Positions 1 through 4,764 of a DNA stretch of 22,608 bases are shown here, piece by piece (the first letter of the stretch is position 1; each line of letters opens with the position of its first letter). The position numbers and the translations under genes were made by a program. The DNA is from CAZSBB01 sp964605235 (GTDB taxonomy: Bacteria; Planctomycetota; Phycisphaerae; Phycisphaerales; Phycisphaeraceae). A model generated the notes under the pieces. The model had not been told where the DNA came from. It saw nothing but the letters and a program-made list of their open reading frames with translations, and searched no databases. The DNA is taken from positions 1 to 22,608 of the forward strand of contig CAZSBB010000059.1 of the NCBI GenBank assembly GCA_964605235.1. The letters are read 5' to 3'.

Positions 1-59
1 ACCACTCCCTGCAGTGGACATAGCCTGCGGCTATGCCACTGAGATCGAATACGTTCCGG
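1..59 (+). repeat. attC site 1 (left-truncated)
   Basis: This short attC has its R'' box cut by the window edge. The CTGCAGTGG and CCACTGAG arms pair around a GC-rich centre that is itself a hairpin (CATAGCC/GGCTATG). The R' core GTTCCGG is at 53-59. Bases 1-55 are identical to 268-322 in the next attC. Confidence 0.8.
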
Positions 60-320
60 GCTCACGCGCCCTCCACGGTGATTTGTCCAGTCGAGGAGTA
101 GAACACGGTTGCCAAAGCGTGCGGGACTTGACACTGTCGATACGGTCGCCCCTCGCGTGTTAGCGACGCTGAACAACGACGAGCGGCGACCGTATCGAGT
201 TGTTCCGCGCGCTGTGACGGACTTTTCTTTCCCCGGGCATGCCCGATCTCCGGGCACGTGTCCCGGAACCACTCCCTGCAGTGGACATAGCCTGCGGCTA
301 TGCCACTGAGATCGAATACG
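54..320 (+). mobile_element. Cassette 2: apparently non-coding, with a long hairpin
   Basis: The cassette limits are set by the core at 53-59 (GTTCCGG) and by R'' CCGGAAC at 263-269, which is its exact reverse complement. No ORF inside has a credible start and length: the best is a 66-codon TTG-started frame that reads through attC. The main content is a bulged hairpin at 117-212. Non-coding cassettes are known in chromosomal integrons, and some carry promoters or small RNAs. A TTGACA at 128-133 lacks a matching -10 box at normal spacing. Confidence 0.7.
117..212. other. Long bulged hairpin in the non-coding cassette
   Basis: Three stacked stems can be traced by eye. Bases 117-127 pair with 202-212 (11 bp with two G-U). 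Bases 138-150 pair with 185-197 (13 bp, perfect). Bases 152-164 pair with 168-183, with single unpaired bases at 171, 176 and 179, all on the 3' arm, and a GAC tip. A 10/4-base internal loop separates the two outer stems. One-sided single-base bulges resemble the extrahelical bases of attC sites, but there are no R boxes at the ends, so an ordinary attC is unlikely. A structured RNA or a degenerate recombination site is possible. Confidence 0.65.
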
Positions 321-326
321 TTATGC
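263..326 (+). repeat. attC site 2
   Basis: R'' CCGGAAC is at 263-269 and R' GTTATGC at 320-326, with CTGCAGTGG/CCACTGAG arms between. The site is only about 64 bases long. Its 268-322 part is identical to 1-55 of the preceding attC, so the two cassettes share one attC type or arose by duplication. Confidence 0.85.
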
Positions 327-847
327 CCCTCAGTCGTCGCGTAACTTTGGACGTCGCGCACAGGTTCCTCGCAACCTTCGGCATCACCTCGCCAACCCCC
401 ACCTACAACCGATGGCTCAAGCCCGACGGTTTCGATCCCACCGACCTTTGGCATGTGCTCGCCGAAGACAGCCCCTTCATCCTCATCTTCGATTGGCGTT
501 CAAGCCTTGATGAACTTTCGTATCTTCGTTCCGCCGTGCAACAACTCGACGTACCTTTGGAGTTTGCAGCGGATGAAAAGGGTTGCACCGCTCGCGTGTG
601 GTCCCATGATCAATCGATCGATGTCAAGTATGTCCCGAATAACGATGACGATTTTGCTGAGATCATTATGGCGATCCAGTCAATTTTGCCTTATGGAATC
701 GAGTTTCGAGAAGCCTCGCACAATGACGGCAGTGACGGCTGGGCTTTCTCGGTGCTTCCCGCGGATGAATGGAGCGATCTAGAAAAACTTGATCGTGATT
801 TTGTTCTCGAATACTTTAGACCGTTAGCTCATCGCGCCGGGGCATAA
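323..847 (+). CDS. Cassette 3 protein, function unknown (174 aa)
   Basis: I do not recognise this protein. It is acidic and looks soluble, with no signal peptide or membrane segment. Aromatic and acidic residues are scattered through it (an NNDDDF stretch, W-rich patches). I chose the ATG at 323 because it lies two bases inside the cassette boundary; the frame stays open upstream to an ATG at 239, but that codon belongs to the previous cassette. The start overlaps the GTTATGC core, which leaves no room for a Shine-Dalgarno site. Translation must therefore be leaderless, coupled, or read through from 239 as a fusion. The TAA stop lies inside R'' of its own attC, a usual cassette arrangement. 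Confidence 0.75.
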   Translation: MPLSRRVTLDVAHRFLATFGITSPTPTYNRWLKPDGFDPTDLWHVLAEDSPFILIFDWRSSLDELSYLRSAVQQLDVPLEFAADEKGCTARVWSHDQSIDVKYVPNNDDDFAEIIMAIQSILPYGIEFREASHNDGSDGWAFSVLPADEWSDLEKLDRDFVLEYFRPLAHRAGA

Positions 848-950
848 CCAACCGCTGCAGTTGACGAGCGACGCCCGCGGGTCCTGATCTTCTTCGAGCC
901 GTCCGTTCACCCCCGCGGGCGGCTCGCAACTGAGCGGGGAGACGTTATCC
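842..950 (+). repeat. attC site 3
   Basis: R'' GCATAAC (842-848) exactly matches the reverse complement of the cassette's own start core GTTATGC. R' is GTTATCC (944-950). The arms are CGCTGCAGTTGACGAGC and GCTCGCAACTGAGCG. The first arm has two extra bases (G and A), which fit the extrahelical bases of a folded attC. CCGCGGG boxes form the inner stem. Confidence 0.9.
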
Positions 951-965
951 GGCAGGAGCAATTCC

Positions 966-1388
966 GTGGGTATCTTGAGCGACTTCTTTATTGCCGACGA
1001 CTCATCGACTCCGAAGTACGACTGCGGCCCGCAGTTCCCTGCCGAAGACAGATGCCAACTCAAATACATCACTCCGCTAGAAGCAGCGGGGATTCTCTCT
1101 GTGCTTCGAGGTGGCGGAGATCGCATCGCAATGCTGGATGAGTTTCCATCGTTGACACCCGAGGATGCTGATGAATGGACGCAGCGCGTTCCTGTGGATA
1201 TGACATCATCGCTCGCTGCGCTTGATGATTCCCAAATGCCTGATGTCGCGCAGCGGTGTGCGGACCTGACCGCCGAGGAACTTGGCTGGTCATCAGGTGA
1301 TTTCGAAGAGGTTCTTGAGCAACTACGTGCTCTCGCGCGGCGTGCCCTCGAAACGGGTAGGTCGATGTATCTGTGGAACTCGTTGTGA
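966..1388 (+). CDS. Cassette 4 protein, function unknown (140 aa)
   Basis: This is a soluble acidic protein beginning MGILSDFF, with an alpha-helical C-terminal half rich in Glu, Leu and Arg. I cannot assign a family with confidence; small proteins with similar MGILSDFF starts are known only as hypotheticals. The start is GTG, supported by an AGGAG site at 954-958 seven bases upstream and by the 21-base distance from the cassette boundary. The TGA stop at 1386-1388 falls 15 bases before its attC, so this gene does not use the R'' stop. No transmembrane segment or signal peptide is seen. Confidence 0.78.
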   Translation: MGILSDFFIADDSSTPKYDCGPQFPAEDRCQLKYITPLEAAGILSVLRGGGDRIAMLDEFPSLTPEDADEWTQRVPVDMTSSLAALDDSQMPDVAQRCADLTAEELGWSSGDFEEVLEQLRALARRALETGRSMYLWNSL

Positions 1389-1403
1389 CGCGCGATGAGT
1401 GCC

Positions 1404-1510
1404 GGATAACCAACCGCTGCAGTGGTCGAGCACGCGTGCGTTGAAAGTTGTCATCGAGCCTTGTGCGTCCTGCCCCGCACGCGGCTCGCCACTGAGCGGC
1501 AGCGTTAGCT
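1404..1510 (+). repeat. attC site 4
   Basis: R'' GGATAAC (1404-1410) is the exact complement of the cassette start core GTTATCC. R' is GTTAGCT (1504-1510). The arms are CGCTGCAGTGGTCGAGC and GCTCGCCACTGAGCG, the same subtype as attC 3. The inner stem is GCGTGCG/CGCACGC. Confidence 0.9.
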
Positions 1511-1520
1511 GGCAGGCGGC

Positions 1521-1934
1521 ATGATGCCCCAGACTGTATTTGATCTCCGTGAACATCCCAACTATGGCCTCGTTCGGATAGCCAACGAGAATCTAGCTTC
1601 GAAACGCCCAGAGTACATCGATAGATTCGGACGGATTGGCTCACCCCGTTGGTGGCAGCACTACGATGCTGGACATATCTCGCGAACCGAATATGTCGGC
1701 GAGATCACTCACATAGGCCCTTCCGTAGATGGGTTCGACGAAAGATGCGACATTGTCCGCATCAGGACTGATAGGCGAGACATCGAGTACGACCGTGAGG
1801 GTTTCTGGCTGGATTTGGAGATCACTATCGGCAGATGGTTGCACATCGAGCAGGTTCACGCCATCGTGCAAACAGGAACCGGGCCAATTACTTCGATTAT
1901 TGACGTACGGATTTGGCTGGAGGATGCCAGCTAA
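1521..1934 (+). CDS. Cassette 5 protein, function unknown (137 aa)
   Basis: This is a soluble protein with many Trp, His and Arg residues, including an RWWQHYDAGH stretch near residue 45 and a WLDLEITIGRWLHIEQ stretch near residue 100. The alternating hydrophobic pattern suggests a mainly beta fold in the second half. I do not recognise a family. Two consecutive ATGs at 1521 and 1524 are possible starts; the upstream GGCAGGCGG is at best a weak ribosome site. The TAA stop is embedded in R'' (AGCTAAC) of its attC. Confidence 0.75.
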   Translation: MMPQTVFDLREHPNYGLVRIANENLASKRPEYIDRFGRIGSPRWWQHYDAGHISRTEYVGEITHIGPSVDGFDERCDIVRIRTDRRDIEYDREGFWLDLEITIGRWLHIEQVHAIVQTGTGPITSIIDVRIWLEDAS

Positions 1935-2035
1935 CCACCGGCTGCCGTTGACCGGCTGAGCCCGCGTTATGATGTGGTTGTCGGTTTGAAGTCTGCTTCC
2001 GCGGGCGGCCGGCAACTGAGCCTTTTACGTTAGCC
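1929..2035 (+). repeat. attC site 5
   Basis: R'' AGCTAAC (1929-1935) is the exact complement of the cassette's start core GTTAGCT. R' is GTTAGCC (2029-2035). The arms are CGGCTGCCGTTGACCGGC and GGCCGGCAACTGAGCC. This is the first of five closely similar attC sites (5, 6, 8, 9, 10), which end in a shared CCTTTTACGTT-like tail. Confidence 0.92.
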
Positions 2036-2046
2036 CGAGGCAACCC

Positions 2047-2472
2047 ATGAAGAATCGCATAGCGATCGTTTCCATATTTGGACTGTTGATTGCGTTTGGG
2101 CTGGCCGCCTATTTGATGATCGGCACAGAAGGGTCCGGAGCATCTGAACGCCAGCGGCGGGAAGCCTTCGAGCGGCATGCCGCTATTTCTGAGCAAGCTA
2201 GACACCAGTTCGATAGGGCTTACGGCGAGTTCTTGCGGGCCGACTGCACGCCGGAATCATTGGCGCAGCATTTCGGCCTGTTGGAAGCGCCGCAGCGTAT
2301 TCGCCGAACCAACGGTGGTTATGAAGTTCGTATCGAACTTCCCCGGGAACACTCCCGCTTGATTATGATGTGGTCGAATGATGATAAGCGAAATGGGTAT
2401 GCTTGGGAAATCATGACACCAGCATCCAACAATGTTTCGTGGAAGCAGCACCTCGCGGCTCAATCGGGCTAA
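2047..2472 (+). CDS. Cassette 6 membrane-anchored protein, function unknown (141 aa)
   Basis: One hydrophobic segment at about residues 5-25 follows an MKNR start, so the protein is probably anchored in the inner membrane by an uncleaved N-terminal helix, with the remaining ~115 residues outside. The soluble part starts with a charged helix (many Arg, Glu and His up to about residue 60) and then becomes beta-like. It has no lipobox Cys, and I recognise no family. A CGAGG at 2036-2040 sits six bases before the ATG. The TAA stop is inside R'' GGCTAAC of its attC. Confidence 0.78.
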   Translation: MKNRIAIVSIFGLLIAFGLAAYLMIGTEGSGASERQRREAFERHAAISEQARHQFDRAYGEFLRADCTPESLAQHFGLLEAPQRIRRTNGGYEVRIELPREHSRLIMMWSNDDKRNGYAWEIMTPASNNVSWKQHLAAQSG

Positions 2473-2575
2473 CCACCGGCTGCAGTTGACCGGCGACGCT
2501 CGCAATGGAGAATTGAGTTGTCGGTTGGGAGCCCATTACCGCGGGTGGCCGGCAACTGAGCCTTTTACGTTCGGC
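2467..2575 (+). repeat. attC site 6
   Basis: R'' GGCTAAC (2467-2473) is the exact complement of the cassette start core GTTAGCC. R' is GTTCGGC (2569-2575). The arms are CGGCTGCAGTTGACCGGC and GGCCGGCAACTGAGCC. Relative to the second arm, the first has an extra G and an extra A, the typical extrahelical bases. Confidence 0.92.
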
Positions 2576-2621
2576 CTCACAGGAAGCCGCCGCCGTTCCG
2601 CCCCGCCCCCAAGGAAGCGAC

Positions 2622-2990
2622 ATGCATTATCTCTGTCTTCTGTACTACAACACGGAGTCAATTGCCAAAGCTTCGGCTGAAGCGCGTGCAGCTCTGGCAC
2701 CCCTCTGCGCACCTCACGATGCAGCACTCAAAGCTACTGGCAAGGTTCGCATCCTTGGATCCTTCTCTGGACCCGAAACCTGGCGAACCATCGTTCCCAC
2801 GAGTTCTGGTCCAAGTATCAAGAAGGGTCAGCACATCCCAATCCCAGATCAGCCTGGAGCGTTTCTCGTCATCGAAGCAGAGAATGAGGAGGAAGCACTG
2901 GCAGTCGCATCGAAGCACGCCGCTGCAAATGTCGGCTCGGAGTTTGGCTTTGCCGTGGAGTTGAGGCCGTGCGTGAAGTTCGAGCAGTGA
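2622..2990 (+). CDS. YCII-related (DGPF-like) protein in cassette 7 (122 aa)
   Basis: The opening MHYLCLLYYNTE and the later AFLVIEAENEEEALAVA plus FAVELRPC segments match the layout of YCII-related proteins: a beta strand, a helix, then the 'fl.v.A.s.eeA...a' strand-helix and a final ExRP strand. These are small dimeric alpha-beta barrel proteins, often without an assigned reaction. The usual TDGPF motif is not obvious; the equivalent region reads SIKKGQHIPIPDQ. A strong AAGGAAG site at 2611-2617 supports the ATG at 2622. The 52-base leader is the longest in the array. The TGA stop precedes the attC and does not use R''. Confidence 0.72.
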   Translation: MHYLCLLYYNTESIAKASAEARAALAPLCAPHDAALKATGKVRILGSFSGPETWRTIVPTSSGPSIKKGQHIPIPDQPGAFLVIEAENEEEALAVASKHAAANVGSEFGFAVELRPCVKFEQ

Positions 2991-2991
2991 G

Positions 2992-3120
2992 GCCTAACAA
3001 CTCGCTCAAGTTGACCCGCTACGGCAGGCTTGGTAAGCCCGGCCTGAGTTACTCTGTACATTATCTCTGTCCGGGCTTACAAAGCCTGCCTCCGCGGGCA
3101 GCTTAGTTCGAACGTTAGCT
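2992..3120 (+). repeat. attC site 7 (different subtype)
   Basis: R'' GCCTAAC (2992-2998) has one mismatch to the complement of the start core GTTCGGC. R' is GTTAGCT (3114-3120). At 129 bases this is the longest attC. Its arms (CAACTCGCTCAAGTTGACCCGC and GCGGGCAGCTTAGTTCGAACG) and the long inner stem GCAGGCTTGGTAAGCCCGG/CCGGGCTTACAAAGCCTGC differ from all neighbours, so this cassette probably came from another source. Confidence 0.88.
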
Positions 3121-3123
3121 ACC

Positions 3124-3519
3124 ATGCCGTTCCCGGTAGACAGACAATTTGTCACCAAGACCGAAGAGAAGCTCGGTGCGACTTTCCCCGAAAGCTATTC
3201 GGCTGTAATGCAAGGACACAACGGTGGCTCAGTTCGCACGGGCACGGACGAGTGGCAGCTTTACCCAATCTTCGACACAAGCGACAAGAAGCGGCTCAAT
3301 CGGACCTGCAACGACATCATCCGCGAAACCCAATCCGCCAAGAGCTGGACCGACTTCCCTGACGAGGCCGTTGCCATCGGCGCGAACGTCTGCGGCGATC
3401 AACTGATTTTCCTACGCAAGGGCAGTCAGCTTGGCCCCGAAGTGTTCTGGTGGGATCATGAGACGGGTGCCATACATCAGGCCGCAAAGGACTTCGCCGA
3501 GTTGCCGAAAGGTGGCTAA
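3124..3519 (+). CDS. SMI1/KNR4 (SUKH) family protein in cassette 8 (131 aa)
   Basis: The N-terminal pattern TEEKLGATFPESY followed by a GHNGG turn is the signature start of the SMI1/KNR4 (SUKH) fold: helix, 'lP..y..f...nGg', then strands. The central part (FPDEAVAIGANVCGDQLIF) and VFWWDHETG fit the later SUKH strands, where an acidic loop and a 'v..wdh' strand are common. Many bacterial SUKH proteins are immunity proteins against contact-dependent or polymorphic nuclease toxins; no toxin gene is visible here, so that role is only family-based. The ATG is ten bases after the R' core and has no ribosome site. The TAA stop is in R'' of its attC. Confidence 0.78.
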   Translation: MPFPVDRQFVTKTEEKLGATFPESYSAVMQGHNGGSVRTGTDEWQLYPIFDTSDKKRLNRTCNDIIRETQSAKSWTDFPDEAVAIGANVCGDQLIFLRKGSQLGPEVFWWDHETGAIHQAAKDFAELPKGG

Positions 3520-3622
3520 CCACCGGCTGCCGTTGACCGGCGACGCCCATGATGGAGAATAGAGTTGCCGGTTGGAAGTCCGCTTCCGCGGGTGGCCGGC
3601 AACCAAGCCTTTTACGTTAAGC
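3514..3622 (+). repeat. attC site 8
   Basis: R'' GGCTAAC (3514-3520) differs by one base from the complement of the start core GTTAGCT. R' is GTTAAGC (3616-3622). The arms are CGGCTGCCGTTGACCGGC and GGCCGGCAACCAAGCC. The second arm reads AACCAAG where its relatives have AACTGAG, a mutation that weakens the pairing. Confidence 0.9.
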
Positions 3623-3642
3623 GGCTACGAATCCACTAGGCC

Positions 3643-3951
3643 ATGCCCAAGCAGATTATCTACAAGATCACTTACCCCAACGGAAAGATCTACGTTGGCC
3701 AAGATCGCACGAACAGTATCAACTACTTCGGAAGCGCCGATAGCGAAATCATTGCTGCCGATTACTCGGAGGCTGAGCGGCAGTCTTTCACTATCACCCG
3801 CGAAATTCTATGGAGTTCAGAAACCGCCTCCAGGTCTGAGGTTTGTCAAAAGGAGCTTGAGTTCATCCAGTTGCTGAGATCAAATGATCCCGCAGTGGGT
3901 TACAACCGCTGGCCGAAATATCGCGAGTCAGATGGTCAATCAGCCTCCTAA
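3643..3951 (+). CDS. GIY-YIG-like protein in cassette 9 (102 aa)
   Basis: The N-terminus IIYKITYPNGKIYVGQ (residues 5-20) matches the two strands of the GIY-YIG nuclease fold: Tyr7 stands in the GIY position and Tyr17-Val-Gly19 in the YIG position. A later helix with KELEFIQLL (around residue 76) supplies the expected Glu, and GYNR near the C-terminus matches the frequent 'GYN' end. The catalytic Arg after YIG is not clear. Members cut DNA as endonucleases or homing enzymes, but many small ones are uncharacterised, so nuclease activity is an inference. The ATG at 3643 has only a weak upstream TAGG. The TAA stop is in R''. Confidence 0.7.
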   Translation: MPKQIIYKITYPNGKIYVGQDRTNSINYFGSADSEIIAADYSEAERQSFTITREILWSSETASRSEVCQKELEFIQLLRSNDPAVGYNRWPKYRESDGQSAS

Positions 3952-4061
3952 CCACCGGCTGCAGTTGACCGGCAACGCCCGCGCTTCGACAATCTCTTCT
4001 GCCGGGGTCGCTGGGGGTGTTCCCTGCAGGCGTGCCGCAACTGAGCCGTTTTACGTTAGTG
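3946..4061 (+). repeat. attC site 9
   Basis: R'' TCCTAAC (3946-3952) has two mismatches to the complement of the start core GTTAAGC. R' is GTTAGTG (4055-4061). The arms are CGGCTGCAGTTGACCGGC and CGTGCCGCAACTGAGCC, so the second arm has also drifted from the GGCCGGC of its relatives. Confidence 0.88.
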
Positions 4062-4068
4062 TGTTGCC

Positions 4069-4590
4069 GTGATTTCTCCGTCGTTTCGAGCCATAGTCCC
4101 TGGTGACCGCGGATTGCTCACGCGGATGTTGCACCTCGCATACGCCCCGTTGCACGATGTGCTTGACGGACAAACATGGGATCGGGAATCTCAAGCGTGG
4201 GATCGCTTCGACGATGAGGTTTTCGACTTTCCTGAAACCGTAGGCAAATGTGTCTTCCTGACGGAAGTAGGCGGCGATCCCGTAGGCTTCATGTCTTACG
4301 ATCCGAGAAACGCCCCCGAATCGGCGCGCATCGGCCACAACTGCATCATCCCCGCGTTCCAGGGACAACGTTTGGGTGTTGCTCAAGTGTGTGAGGTGCT
4401 GAGACGACTAAGTCACATCTACGTCGTAATGGTTTCAACAGGAGAGCATCCATTCTTTGAACCCGCACGTCGTGCCTATTCAGCCTGCGGTTTTGTTAAA
4501 GTAGGTCGTCGCCCGGCCGGATCGGATTCAAAGCACATGATGATTGAGTTCGAGTACCGCTCTTACACGCCAACCACCGGCTGCAGTTGA
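4069..4590 (+). CDS. GNAT family acetyltransferase in cassette 10 (173 aa)
   Basis: This looks like a full-length GNAT N-acetyltransferase. A strand with a bulge (VGFMSYDPR) and ARIGHNCIIPAFQG are followed by the acetyl-CoA pyrophosphate loop QRLGVA at residues 100-105, which fits Q/R-x-x-G-x-G/A. The C-terminal ARRAYSACGFVKVGR is the usual 'A..fYe..GF' helix and strand. The substrate cannot be read from sequence. GTG at 4069 is the best start; there is no ATG before codon 20 and no ribosome site. The frame has no stop of its own before attC: it enters the site and ends at the TGA inside the first arm (GCAGTTGA), adding a few attC-encoded residues. Confidence 0.82.
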   Translation: MISPSFRAIVPGDRGLLTRMLHLAYAPLHDVLDGQTWDRESQAWDRFDDEVFDFPETVGKCVFLTEVGGDPVGFMSYDPRNAPESARIGHNCIIPAFQGQRLGVAQVCEVLRRLSHIYVVMVSTGEHPFFEPARRAYSACGFVKVGRRPAGSDSKHMMIEFEYRSYTPTTGCS

Positions 4591-4625
4591 CCGGCGAAGC
4601 CTGCGTATGATGGTGGGGTGCCGGT
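4568..4625 (+). repeat. attC site 10, left half only
   Basis: R'' CGCCAAC (4568-4574) and the first arm CGGCTGCAGTTGACCGGC are intact, and the centre follows that of attC 5 and 8 up to GCCGGTTGG. The second arm, the CCTTTTAC tail and any GTTRRRY core are absent. The sequence passes into a tRNA-like segment at GTTGG. This marks the right end of the array. Confidence 0.82.
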
Positions 4626-4682
4626 TGGTAGAGCTCTGCGTGCGGGACGCAGAGGTCGCAGGTGCAAATGCTGTCCCCGGAT
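4624..4682 (+). pseudogene. Decayed tRNA-Pro(CGG)-like fragment, 5' part missing
   Basis: The geometry fits tRNA positions 16-73: D-loop GTTGGTA and D-stem GAGC (4631-4634), base 26, anticodon stem CTGCG/CGCAG (4636-4640 and 4648-4652) around a seven-base loop TGCGGGA, a five-base variable region AGGTC, and T-stem GCAGG with loop TGCAAAT. The anticodon reads CGG (4643-4645), which means Pro. Three near-universal bases are changed: U33 to G, U55 to G, and C61 to G, which breaks G53-C61. The acceptor 5' strand and half of the D arm are replaced by attC sequence. It cannot be a working tRNA. The isotype rests on the anticodon and general resemblance only. Confidence 0.7.
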
Positions 4683-4686
4683 TCAT

Positions 4687-4704
4687 CCGCCGACAGGCGG
4701 TTTT
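4687..4704 (+). terminator. Small hairpin with T-run after the tRNA fragment
   Basis: CCGCC (4687-4691), loop GACA, GGCGG (4696-4700), then TTTT. The stem is only five pairs but the position fits an old tRNA terminator, and it could still stop transcription leaving the cassette array. Confidence 0.5.
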
Positions 4705-4764
4705 AACTTGGAACAAGCGAGTTGTGGAACGGAGGGTCATTGCCCCTGCAGGAGCCGCGCCGCC

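Larger units (their letters stand above)
1..4625 (+). mobile_element. Integron gene-cassette array (ten attC sites, nine cassettes in view)
   Basis: A series of short, mostly single-gene units lies in one orientation. Each ends in an imperfect palindrome of about 60-130 bases that closes with a GTTRRRY-type core (53, 320, 944, 1504, 2029, 2569, 3114, 3616, 4055). For most units the first seven bases (G plus TTRRRY) are the reverse complement of the R'' box opening that unit's own attC, as expected if each was once a circular cassette. In established integrons new cassettes enter at attI next to intI, so the left end here should be the young end. No intI or attI is seen, so this may be the distal part of a chromosomal integron or an integrase-less attC cluster. 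Confidence 0.93.

Noticed and set aside
128..156. A promoter in cassette 2 from TTGACA at 128-133
   Set aside because: At 16-18 bases downstream there is only GC-rich sequence with no -10-like hexamer, and the motif lies within the hairpin stem region.
117..212. The long hairpin as an attC site
   Set aside because: It lacks RYYYAAC and GTTRRRY at its ends; the GTTAGCG and GCTGAAC inside lie at the hairpin tip in the wrong arrangement.
62..454. A 130-codon - strand frame over cassettes 2 and 3
   Set aside because: It crosses an attC site and a cassette boundary, is antisense to the array direction, and shows no recognisable features.
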